DNA of 64,000 nt from Alkalihalobacterium alkalinitrilicum (GTDB taxonomy: Bacteria; Bacillota; Bacilli; Bacillales; Bacillaceae_F), in contig NZ_KV917368.1 of assembly GCF_002019605.1 (NCBI RefSeq), positions 4,757,070 through 4,821,069 of the forward strand. Reading direction: 5' to 3'. The notes beneath the pieces are model-generated. The model was given only the letters and a program-made list of their open reading frames with translations, was not told where the DNA came from and made no database searches. Below are positions 43,947 through 51,864 of this stretch, piece by piece (within the stretch, counting starts at the first letter, position 1; each line of letters starts with the position of its first letter). The position numbers and the translations under genes were made by a program.

Positions 43947-45328
43947 AGCGAAGCGTGTTGAAACAAAGAGTACGGGTGTCCTTCATTTTACTTATTTCTT
44001 TAACGGTAATTACTATTATTATGTTAACCTACTTCTTATATGAGAAGTTTTATGTGGAGAAGCAAATCTCATTACTTCAATCACATGGGCAATTAGTTGC
44101 TGCTCAATATGGTCAGTTTTCAAATTCGGAGTTCATCGAGAAAATTAACTGGCTCGATAGTGTACTAGAGGCTAATGTTATTTTTACATCAGACCCGATG
44201 TTATTGAGTGGTGGTCTTCCATTTGAAATGGAGATTGAAGAAACATTAATAACATTTGAAGAACGTCAAGTGCTACTCGAAGGAGATACGCTTGTACTTA
44301 TTCGTGAACATCCTCGGTTTGCGCAAGATATATTAGCTGTTGTAACGCCGATTATGGGAAGTCAAGGACTTGAAGCTGTTCTATTTTTGTATATGCCGTT
44401 GGTTACTGTTTATGAACCATTTGAATCGATCCGGTATATACTGATTGGGTTTGTTGTTCTGACGGTGATGGTTGTTAGCTTTGTGACCCGTAAAATTACG
44501 AACTACTTTATTCGCCCTATCGAAGAAATGATGGAAATAACAAAGAAAATGGCAAATGGAGATTTAACGGAACGACTTGAAATAAACCGAAGGGATGAAC
44601 TAGGTCAATTAGCCATATCATTCAATCGAATGTCATCTTCTTTAGAGCAAGCAGAGACGAAACGGAGAGAGTTTTTATCTAATGTTTCACATGAGCTAAG
44701 GACGCCAATTAGCTATATGCAAGGATATACGGAAGCATTTGAAGAAAAGATGATTACACCAGAAAAGTATATGCAAACGATGAAAAAAGAAACGGCATAC
44801 ATTGGTAGGCTTGTTCATGATCTATTAGATTTAGCGCAATTAGAAGGCGATACATATCCCATCACTAAAGTGCCGTTACCATTTGCCCAGTTGATTGAAG
44901 AGGTTGTCGAAAAATTTGAGTGGAGTATAAAAAATAAAAAGCTAACGATTCGGAAAGAACTAGATGAAGAAATAATTGTAGAAGGTGATGAAGATCGTCT
45001 TGCTCAAGTGATTTCAAACGTGCTTACTAATGCGATTCGATATAGTAACGAACATGGGAACCTCAGTATTCGTCTTGATGCCCATGACAATGAAGCCGTA
45101 TTAATATTTAGAGATGAAGGAATAGGTATTCCTAAAGATGACGTAGATAAAATAACGGAACGGTTTTACCGAGTAAATAAAGGGCGTACTCGTAAAGACG
45201 GTGGAACAGGCTTAGGACTGGCCATTGTGCATCAAATCGTGAAGCTTCATGGTGGAAAAATAGAGATTCAATCAGAACTTAGACAAGGTACAACGGTTTC
45301 TGTCTTTCTTCCTATTTATCCCGTATAA
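43943..45328 (+). CDS. Sensor histidine kinase
   Basis: A 461-residue kinase. Membrane helices are at about 12-34 and 165-184, enclosing a roughly 130-residue extracytoplasmic sensor region; then HAMP, HisKA with His250 (NVSHELRTPISYM), and HATPase with NVLTNAIRYS, DEGIGIP and GTGLGLAIV. Partner of the response regulator upstream. The signal is not evident from sequence. Confidence 0.92.
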   Translation: MKRSVLKQRVRVSFILLISLTVITIIMLTYFLYEKFYVEKQISLLQSHGQLVAAQYGQFSNSEFIEKINWLDSVLEANVIFTSDPMLLSGGLPFEMEIEETLITFEERQVLLEGDTLVLIREHPRFAQDILAVVTPIMGSQGLEAVLFLYMPLVTVYEPFESIRYILIGFVVLTVMVVSFVTRKITNYFIRPIEEMMEITKKMANGDLTERLEINRRDELGQLAISFNRMSSSLEQAETKRREFLSNVSHELRTPISYMQGYTEAFEEKMITPEKYMQTMKKETAYIGRLVHDLLDLAQLEGDTYPITKVPLPFAQLIEEVVEKFEWSIKNKKLTIRKELDEEIIVEGDEDRLAQVISNVLTNAIRYSNEHGNLSIRLDAHDNEAVLIFRDEGIGIPKDDVDKITERFYRVNKGRTRKDGGTGLGLAIVHQIVKLHGGKIEIQSELRQGTTVSVFLPIYPV

Positions 45329-45525
45329 ATGGCGTTAAGACTATCACTTTAAGGTTTTTAAGGTTCATGATTAATACTAATATTCAGGATGATTGCTGTT
45401 GTTCAATAATTTGTTTGAGAGATTTCAAAGTTTTATCACAAATTAGCGCGATCATTTATTACTAATACGACAGTAAATTTAATACTATAGGGTAATCCTA
45501 TCAATATTTAAGGGAGATAAGGAAA

Positions 45526-46050
45526 ATGAGAAAAAAATTAAGTGTAATTAGCACAGTTTTATTATTAGGGTTTTTGACTGCTTGTGGACAGTCAGGAGAT
45601 GAAGGGCAAACGGAAGGGACAACAGGCGCATGTGATAATCCACTCGTACCGATTGAAGTTGATTTTACCTGGACTCCTGACACGCTAGAAAGTGGACAAA
45701 GCCACCTTTTTTCAGCGCATGTTACACATGATGGATTTGATGTTGAGGAAGCTGAAGACGTGAAATTTGAAATTTGGGAACATGCCAATCCAGATTATCA
45801 TCATATGTTAGAAACTGAAAATCAGGGAGAAGGGTTATACACATTAGATTGGACATTCCAAGAAGATGGCGTATACTATGCATATTATCATGTAACCGCA
45901 TGTAGCATGCACCGTATGGAAAAAGAGATGCTCGTTGTTGGCGATGTAGATGTAGATGCGATTACAGCTGAACCTGATACGATTTCAACGAAAATGGGCG
46001 GTCATAATAGCCATGAAGACCATGAAGACCATGGAGACCATGATCATTAA
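45526..46050 (+). CDS. YtkA/FixH-like lipoprotein with His-rich tail
   Basis: A 174-residue lipoprotein: signal MRKKLSVISTVLLLGFLTAC (Cys20), then a YtkA-like beta-sandwich (PIEVDFTWTPDTLESGQ ... YYAYYHVTACSMH) and a tail GGHNSHEDHEDHGDHDH encoded by a 9-bp tandem repeat near 46014-46043. His-rich tails commonly bind Zn, Cu or Ni. Extra cysteines in the mature part lie at about 37 and 125. Metal handling at the cell surface is likely but unproven. Confidence 0.78.
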   Translation: MRKKLSVISTVLLLGFLTACGQSGDEGQTEGTTGACDNPLVPIEVDFTWTPDTLESGQSHLFSAHVTHDGFDVEEAEDVKFEIWEHANPDYHHMLETENQGEGLYTLDWTFQEDGVYYAYYHVTACSMHRMEKEMLVVGDVDVDAITAEPDTISTKMGGHNSHEDHEDHGDHDH

Positions 46051-46589
46051 TAGATGGTGGTAGAAAAAGTGAAGAAGCATGGACTACGGGTACTTTATAT
46101 TCATAAAGTAGTGTGAATTTTAGGATCAAACCGACCTTGGTTCCTTTATTGTCTGTTAAGATAGGTCTTTTTTAATAAAATTCAGCAATTAAAGGAAGCT
46201 GTGTCAGCAAAACGTTAAAAAGTGACGTTTTTCTAAAATACCGGATGTCTGGACCGTTCAAAACCTAATAAGGAATCTTAAAAGTGATTCGAATAAGAAT
46301 AAGACGTGTATGAAAATAATGGCTGAGGGAATATTCTCTCAGCTATTTTTCATGTAAAGAATTTCGACAAAAATTAACAAATCAATAGCGATAATTTTAC
46401 GAAATTTATTAATTCGACTATATTCTTAGGCGAGATTAGTTTATGATATGTGTAAATAAACTCTATGGCACGTTACTTATTTCCTAGATTCATGGTACTA
46501 TTTATTAAGTATTTCTATTAATAATTTTTTACAATGATTATATAAAAATAAAACTCTGGTAGACTTTAAATGTTGAGGTGAAGAGAGTC
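46051..46589 (+). promoter_or_regulatory. Non-coding gap upstream of cheA
   Basis: No gene is seen in about 540 bp. A weak hairpin (GACCT/AGGTC) with T6 ends near 46170 and may terminate the YtkA-like gene. A 10-bp stem at 46322-46331 with 46334-46343 followed by TATTTTT is a second terminator. The remaining 240 bp before cheA are AT-rich and should contain its promoter; I see no clear sigma-D (TAAA-N-GCCGATAA) motif. Confidence 0.5.
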
Positions 46590-48656
46590 TTGAGTACTTC
46601 AGAATACTTAGATGTGTTTATTGATGAGAGCCAAGAACACTTACAGTCATTAAATGACAACCTATTATTATTAGAAAATGAACCTACTAATTTAGCAATT
46701 GTTGGTGAAATTTTTCGTTCGGCTCATACTCTAAAAGGTATGGCAGCGACAATGGGCTATGATGATTTAGCTCATTTAACACATAGTATGGAAAATGTAT
46801 TAGATTTAATAAGAAACCAAAAACTGGATGTTTCAACTCCTGTTCTAGATGTAGTATTTGCAGCCGTCGATGATTTAGAAGCGATGGTAAATGATATCGC
46901 ATCAGGGGGAACAGGGAAGCGTGATGTCTCAAATGTAACCGTATTACTTGAGCAAATTGAAAAAGGGGGTTCACCTTCTCAAGTTGCTGCGACGGTAGAA
47001 GAGGTAGAAATACCAACAACTGAAGAAACATTGACAGCAGCATTTGATGTTTCTTATGACCAGTTTGAACTGACTGTACTTATGCAATCTCAAGAACAAG
47101 GCTATCATTCGTATCAAATTAAAATTTCTTTAGATGAGCGGACGATGTTAAAAGCTGCTCGTGTGTTTATGGTTTTTGAAGTGCTTGAACAAGTCGGTGA
47201 AATCATAAAATCGAATCCAAGTGCAGAAGATTTAGAGGAAGAGAAATTTGATCTTGAATTTGTGGTTACATTTATTTCCAAAATAGAAGCTGAGGAAATT
47301 GTTAAGCGAGTAAATAAAGTTTCCGAGATATCATCTGTTCAAGTCCATCAATTAAATATTGAGGAGTTAAAGAAAGCAGCCTCTGAAAAAGAAACAGGTC
47401 TTGAGGAAGTAGTAGTAGAAACGGTCGTATCTCCTCAAAAAGCCGTTGAAGAAGCACCGCAAGAAAAAACAACGGCGATTAATGGAAAAAAAGTAACAAA
47501 TGAAGCAAATAAAACGATTCGAGTGAATATCGAAAGACTTGATGTATTGATGAATTTATTTGAAGAACTTGTTATTGATCGTGGTCGTCTTGAGCAAATT
47601 GCTAGCGACCTGAAAAATAATGAACTAAATGAAACGGTTGAAAGAATGTCTAGAATTTCAGGGGACCTTCAAGAAATCATATTAAACATGAGAATGATGC
47701 CAGTCGAACAGGTATTTAATCGATTCCCACGCATGGTTCGAAGCCTTTCGAAAGATTTAAATAAAAAAGTAAATCTGCAAATCTTAGGAGCGGAAACGGA
47801 GCTTGATCGAACCATCATTGATGAAATTGGTGACCCCCTCGTTCATTTAATTCGAAATTCAATTGATCATGGAATTGAAACGCCACAAAAACGCCTTGAA
47901 TTAGGAAAACCTGAAGAAGGAACAGTTATTCTGAAAGCTTTCCATAGCGGAAATAATGTCTTTATCGAAATTGAAGATGACGGTGCAGGAATTGATCGTG
48001 ACAAAGTATTAAAAAAAGCATTAACAAACGGTGTTGTAACTGAAGATGAAGCAAGTAAAATGACAGATCAGCAAATTTATGGTCTATTGTTTAGAGCGGG
48101 CTTTAGTACAGCTGATAAAGTGACTGACGTATCCGGTCGAGGTGTAGGTTTGGATGTTGTTCGCTCTACATTTGAGTCTTTAGGCGGTGTTGTAACCGTG
48201 GACTCTACATTAGGTCGGGGGTCTGTTTTCTCTATTCAACTCCCATTAACTCTATCGATTATAGACGTTATGTTAGTAGAAGTAAGTGATGAAAAGTATG
48301 CGATTCCTTTATCATCGATCGTTGAGACAGCGATTGTGAATAAGAAAAATGTATTTAGTGCTCATAATCAAAAGGTGATTGACTTCCGTGGAAAAGTAGT
48401 TCCTCTTGTATTTCTTAAGGATTTATTTGAAATACCTGTGGAAGATGAACTAGACGAAGAGTACTATTCTCTTGTTATTGTTCATAAAGGAGACAAAGTG
48501 GCAGGATTAGTTGTCGATTCACTAATTGGACAACATGATATTGTATTAAAATCATTAGGAAACTATCTAACAAATGTGTTCGCTATTTCAGGTGCAACCA
48601 TTTTAGGGAATGGACAAGTAGCCTTAATTGTTGATACGAATGCACTAATTAAGTGA
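46590..48656 (+). CDS. cheA: Chemotaxis histidine kinase CheA
   Basis: About 688 residues. P1 phosphotransfer domain with His46 (RSAHTLKGMAATMG), a P2-like region, dimerisation domain from about 305, HATPase (DPLVHLIRNSIDHG, DDGAGID, GRGVGLDVV) and CheW-like P5 from about 555. The start is TTG 46590, 8 bp after GAGGTGA, giving MSTSEYLDVFIDESQ; GTG 46578 would add four residues. It phosphorylates CheY and CheB. It heads a cheA-cheW-cheY set detached from any flagellar operon in the window. Confidence 0.95.
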   Translation: MSTSEYLDVFIDESQEHLQSLNDNLLLLENEPTNLAIVGEIFRSAHTLKGMAATMGYDDLAHLTHSMENVLDLIRNQKLDVSTPVLDVVFAAVDDLEAMVNDIASGGTGKRDVSNVTVLLEQIEKGGSPSQVAATVEEVEIPTTEETLTAAFDVSYDQFELTVLMQSQEQGYHSYQIKISLDERTMLKAARVFMVFEVLEQVGEIIKSNPSAEDLEEEKFDLEFVVTFISKIEAEEIVKRVNKVSEISSVQVHQLNIEELKKAASEKETGLEEVVVETVVSPQKAVEEAPQEKTTAINGKKVTNEANKTIRVNIERLDVLMNLFEELVIDRGRLEQIASDLKNNELNETVERMSRISGDLQEIILNMRMMPVEQVFNRFPRMVRSLSKDLNKKVNLQILGAETELDRTIIDEIGDPLVHLIRNSIDHGIETPQKRLELGKPEEGTVILKAFHSGNNVFIEIEDDGAGIDRDKVLKKALTNGVVTEDEASKMTDQQIYGLLFRAGFSTADKVTDVSGRGVGLDVVRSTFESLGGVVTVDSTLGRGSVFSIQLPLTLSIIDVMLVEVSDEKYAIPLSSIVETAIVNKKNVFSAHNQKVIDFRGKVVPLVFLKDLFEIPVEDELDEEYYSLVIVHKGDKVAGLVVDSLIGQHDIVLKSLGNYLTNVFAISGATILGNGQVALIVDTNALIK

Positions 48657-48680
48657 TTACAAGGATGGAGGCAAACCTCG

Positions 48681-49127
48681 ATGTCTGTTGAAAGTGCAGT
48701 AGGTACTGAGTTAAAAGTTATTGTTTTTCAACTGAAAGACGAAGAATACGCAATCGAAGTTGAATACATTCAATCCATAGAGAGAATGCAACCCGTAACT
48801 CGTATTCCTAAAACTTATTCATTTATAAAAGGAGTTATGAATTTACGTGGCGTAATTACCCCAATAATGGATTTAAGAACGCGATTTGGGATAGAGTCTA
48901 AAAAGTCAGATGATGCGACTCGCATTCTTGTTATTTCAAAAGACAATATTGAAATTGGCTTTATTGTAGATGGGGCGAATGATGTCATTGATATTCCGTC
49001 AGGAAAAATCGAACCAACGCCTGAAGTCGTTGGTGGAGTTGAGGCTGACTATTTAAGTGGGGTCGTAAAGCTCGACACTCGACTATTTACATTGTTAAAT
49101 ATTGATAAGGTAATATTAAATTCATAG
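48681..49127 (+). CDS. cheW: Chemotaxis coupling protein CheW
   Basis: A 148-residue SH3-like adaptor linking chemoreceptors to CheA. Typical stretches are EYAIEVEYIQSIERM and FIKGVMNLRGVITPIMDLR. ATG 48681 lies 24 bp after cheA, with GGAGGCAAA upstream. Nothing is unusual. Confidence 0.95.
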   Translation: MSVESAVGTELKVIVFQLKDEEYAIEVEYIQSIERMQPVTRIPKTYSFIKGVMNLRGVITPIMDLRTRFGIESKKSDDATRILVISKDNIEIGFIVDGANDVIDIPSGKIEPTPEVVGGVEADYLSGVVKLDTRLFTLLNIDKVILNS

Positions 49128-49168
49128 TTTCTCAGTAATAGATTTCAATATAGGGGTGAGATGTTTAA

Positions 49169-49531
49169 ATGACTTCAGTTTTAGTTGTTGATGATGCTGC
49201 TTTTATGAGAATGATGATTAAGGATATTTTAACCAAGAATAACTTTGATGTTGTTGGTGAAGCGGCGAATGGTCAAGAGGCTGTTGACAAGTATAAGGAA
49301 TTAAATCCTCAGATTGTAACAATGGATATTACAATGCCTGAAAAAGATGGGATTGAAGCACTTCGTGATATTAAAAGTATCGATCCAGATGCTAAAGTCA
49401 TCATGTGTTCAGCAATGGGGCAGCAAGCGATGGTTATTGATGCGATTCAATCAGGCGCTAAGGATTTTATCGTAAAACCGTTTCAAGCGGACCGAGTAAT
49501 TGAAGCTCTTCAAAAAGTTGCGAATTCGTAA
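49169..49531 (+). CDS. cheY: Chemotaxis response regulator CheY
   Basis: A 120-residue receiver with Asp8-Asp9, phospho-acceptor Asp53 (VTMDITMPEKDG), CSAMGQQ and FIVKPF with the conserved Lys. In Bacillus, phospho-CheY binds the flagellar switch and promotes smooth swimming. ATG 49169 follows AGGGGTGAGA. Confidence 0.94.
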   Translation: MTSVLVVDDAAFMRMMIKDILTKNNFDVVGEAANGQEAVDKYKELNPQIVTMDITMPEKDGIEALRDIKSIDPDAKVIMCSAMGQQAMVIDAIQSGAKDFIVKPFQADRVIEALQKVANS

Positions 49532-49554
49532 CTGTACCTCTTATGAATAATAGA

Positions 49555-49662
49555 CTGACTCTTAGTAGAATGTCAGGCAACTCAATCAGCGAATCAAAAG
49601 CTAGTAATTGGCTATCATGTTTCGTTTAGGAGACGCGTTGACACTAGGGGTCAGTTTTTTTT
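49555..49662 (+). terminator. Long-looped terminator-like structure after cheY
   Basis: CTGACTCTTAG 49555-49565 can pair with CTAGGGGTCAG 49644-49654 (G-U pairs), followed by eight T. The 78-base loop is unusually long, so a small structured RNA or a multi-branched terminator is possible. Confidence 0.5.
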
Positions 49663-49759
49663 GCATTTTAGTAGACTTGGTTTCATGATTGATTTAATTT
49701 GTTAAAATAAGCTTAATAGTGTAATGCTAGTGGAGATAAAAATGAATTGAGGAGAAGTT

Positions 49760-50902
49760 ATGCAACTTAGAACTTGGAGTTTATCTGTTATTATTTTTAT
49801 ATTGCTATTGACAGGGTGTGAATTAGGCCAGAATCAACCGAAAGCCCCTGTTGTGACTGAAACAAACGGTGAAGAACTACTCATTCATTTTATTGATGTA
49901 GGTCAAGGAGACGCCACGTTATTCCAAGGACCTGATTTTACGATCCTTGTTGATGCAGGAAGACATGATCGAAGTGATGTTGTTCCATATTTGCAGCAAG
50001 TAGGGGTCACGAAGTTTGACCTAGTGGTGGGTACTCATCCTCACGCAGATCATATTGGGCAAATGGACCAAGTATTAAAAGCATTTCCTACAAAAGAAGT
50101 GTGGATGTCAGGAGATGAACATACAACACGGACGTTTGAGCGTACTATTGATGCAATCATGGAAACAGATGCTGAATATTATGAGCCGCGGGCGGGGGAA
50201 ACATTTGAAATTGGTTCACTTTTCATAGAAGTAGTTAATCCAGAAGAATTAACGACTGATTTTCATGAAGGATCATTAAGTATGAAGCTTACTTATGGAG
50301 AAGTATCCATACTATTGACAGGAGATGCTGAAAAACAAACAGAAGAATGGATCCTTTCGCAACGGTTTAATTTAACATCAACTATTTTTCAACTTGGTCA
50401 CCATGGTTCAAGTACATCCAATACAGAAGCTTTTCTGGAGGCAGTTGATCCACAAATTGCAATTTACTCGGCAGGTAAAAATAACGAGTATGGTCACCCT
50501 CATCGAGAAGTGATAGAGCGTTTAAATGGAATGAATATTCCTGTATATGGTACTGACCAACAAGGAACAATTGTAATAATCACAGACGGAAAAGACTTAG
50601 AATTACACACGGAACATGAAGTTAATCAGGAAGTAAATTTAGATGAAGAAAGAGCAGATGGAAACGAAGAGGAAGTAAATCTTATAGATGGCGACTTAGC
50701 TGATAGTAGAGAAGAATGTATAAATATTAACAATGCAACCCTCGAAGATTTAATTGAAATTGTCCATATTGGAGATGAGCGAGTTGAACAGCTTTTAGCT
50801 TTTAGACCATTTGAAAAGATAGAAGACTTAACGAAAATTAACGGAATTGGAAGTGGACGGTTAGCAGAAATTATCGAACAAGGCTTGGCTTGTCTCGAAT
50901 AA
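49760..50902 (+). CDS. Exported MBL-fold hydrolase with ComEA-like HhH domain
   Basis: A 380-residue lipoprotein: signal ending LLLTGC (lipobox Cys20), an MBL domain of ComEC/Rec2 type with GTHPHADHIGQMD (HxHxDH) and QLGHHGSSTS, an acidic linker at about 283-312, then a C-terminal helix-hairpin-helix domain ININNATLEDLIEIVHIGDE with INGIGSGRLAEII. The fold combination joins the parts of ComEC and ComEA in one surface protein, so extracellular DNA processing is a fair guess. It heads a pair with a DUF3006 gene. Confidence 0.82.
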   Translation: MQLRTWSLSVIIFILLLTGCELGQNQPKAPVVTETNGEELLIHFIDVGQGDATLFQGPDFTILVDAGRHDRSDVVPYLQQVGVTKFDLVVGTHPHADHIGQMDQVLKAFPTKEVWMSGDEHTTRTFERTIDAIMETDAEYYEPRAGETFEIGSLFIEVVNPEELTTDFHEGSLSMKLTYGEVSILLTGDAEKQTEEWILSQRFNLTSTIFQLGHHGSSTSNTEAFLEAVDPQIAIYSAGKNNEYGHPHREVIERLNGMNIPVYGTDQQGTIVIITDGKDLELHTEHEVNQEVNLDEERADGNEEEVNLIDGDLADSREECININNATLEDLIEIVHIGDERVEQLLAFRPFEKIEDLTKINGIGSGRLAEIIEQGLACLE

Positions 50903-50918
50903 AAAGAGGTGAATTTGA

Positions 50919-51173
50919 ATGAAAGCGGTCATTGATCGAATAATTGGTGAAATAGCTGTAGTACTCGTAGAAAACGAAGAAAAAGAATATAATATTTCAA
51001 TCGAAAAACTTCCAGCAAACGTGAAAGAAGGAAGCATAGTTGAAGTTGAGTTTAAAGGTGAGATGTTAACGATCTTAACTATCAGTCCTAACGAAAATAA
51101 AGAAACAACGAAACGAATTTCTGATAAAATGAGTAAACTGCGTCAACGAAAAAATAGTCAATTTAAACGCTAA
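50919..51173 (+). CDS. DUF3006 small protein
   Basis: An 84-residue protein with a beta-barrel-like start MKAVIDRIIGEIAVVLVENE and a basic tail KLRQRKNSQFKR. It fits DUF3006, commonly found beside ComEC-like MBL proteins. ATG 50919 follows AAAGAGGTG, 16 bp after the hydrolase gene, so the two are co-expressed. Function unknown. Confidence 0.78.
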   Translation: MKAVIDRIIGEIAVVLVENEEKEYNISIEKLPANVKEGSIVEVEFKGEMLTILTISPNENKETTKRISDKMSKLRQRKNSQFKR

Positions 51174-51269
51174 AACTTTATAGTAGCTCTAAAGAAGGCT
51201 GCTTGTTTAATGATAAAAATATACTAGAATAACAAATTTATAAAAAGTTGACAAATTTTAATTCACTTG

Positions 51270-51298
51270 TTGACAGATTACTAGCCTTGCTGTAACAT
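51270..51298 (+). promoter_or_regulatory. Promoter of the mgtE leader transcript
   Basis: TTGACA at 51270-51275 and TAACAT at 51293-51298 with 17-bp spacing, about 30 bp before the M-box. A second TTGACA is at 51248-51253 without a matching -10. Confidence 0.75.
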
Positions 51299-51329
51299 CA
51301 ACAATGCAATAAGGAAATTAAATATAATT

Positions 51330-51490
51330 CCTCGTTAGGTGAGGCTCCTGTACGGAGATATGCTGCTGCCCAAAAATGTCCAAAGACGCCAATGGGTCAA
51401 CAGGAACCATCGAAATAAGGTGGTTTTTAATGTAGCTGGTCATAGACCTATGCCGTACAGTGCTAAAGCTCTACGATTGAAGGAATGCTA
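51330..51490 (+). ncRNA. M-box (ykoK leader) magnesium riboswitch
   Basis: The M-box consensus is readily recognised: CTCGTTAGGTGAGGCTCCTG, ACGGAGATATGCTGCTGCCC, GACGCCAATGGGTCAACAGG and the closing GACCTATGCCGTACAGTGC. In Bacillus it binds Mg2+ and then lets a downstream terminator form, turning off mgtE. The expected terminator lies at 51551-51580. Confidence 0.9.
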
Positions 51491-51550
51491 ATGAACACTT
51501 TTTTAAGTATGCTTATATATTAAAGTATGCCTTAATTTTGATGTGGATTT

Positions 51551-51580
51551 AACACCTTCTTTCGTAGAAGGTGTTTTTTG
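51551..51580 (+). terminator. Expression-platform terminator of the M-box
   Basis: A perfect 10-bp stem (51551-51560 with 51566-51575, TTCGT loop) followed by a T-run. It lies between the riboswitch and the mgtE leader ORF, as expected for transcriptional control by Mg2+. Confidence 0.88.
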
Positions 51581-51719
51581 TTTCACTTTAAGCAAGTTCA
51601 ACTTTTATAGAGGATTAAGCTTAAGAAAATCATTGATCATCACAATTTACAACAGATCAATCGTATTTTCTTACCGTAAAAATCTTCTGTCAATAAATCT
51701 TTTTTGGAGGTGATGTGGA

Positions 51720-51851
51720 ATGGATAGCTATCCCGAACCCGAACCCGAACCTGAAATTTGGTGTTTAGTATATAAAACAAAAGGAATAATACAAGGAAAA
51801 GGGAGGATTCCACTTCACTTCCGATGTGGTGTGAACGAATTCTCCCTCTAG
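51720..51851 (+). CDS. Putative Mg2+-sensing leader peptide (43 residues) ahead of mgtE
   Basis: ATG 51720 lies 9 bp after GGAGG (51706-51710), a strong ribosome binding site. The peptide begins MDSYPEPEPEPEIWCLVYKT and ends NEFSL; the stop TAG is 13 bp before the mgtE start. Four consecutive Pro-Glu pairs at residues 5-12 are the type of acidic/proline nascent chain that destabilises ribosomes at low Mg2+, as established for E. coli MgtL. The second half of the ORF runs through two competing hairpins that control access to the mgtE ribosome binding site. Regulatory function is inferred, not shown. Confidence 0.7.
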   Translation: MDSYPEPEPEPEIWCLVYKTKGIIQGKGRIPLHFRCGVNEFSL

Positions 51852-51857
51852 GGAGGA
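51801..51857 (+). promoter_or_regulatory. Two mutually exclusive hairpins at the mgtE ribosome binding site
   Basis: Hairpin A: GGGAGGATTC 51801-51810 with GAATTCTCCC 51837-51846, extended inside by CACTTCAC 51811-51818 with GTGGTGTG 51826-51833 (one mismatch). Hairpin B: TTCTCCC 51840-51846 with GGGAGGA 51851-51857, TCTA loop. B covers the mgtE Shine-Dalgarno sequence; A uses the same CTCCC and would free it. The leader stop codon lies at the base of both. Confidence 0.75.
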
Positions 51858-51864
51858 AGCGACC

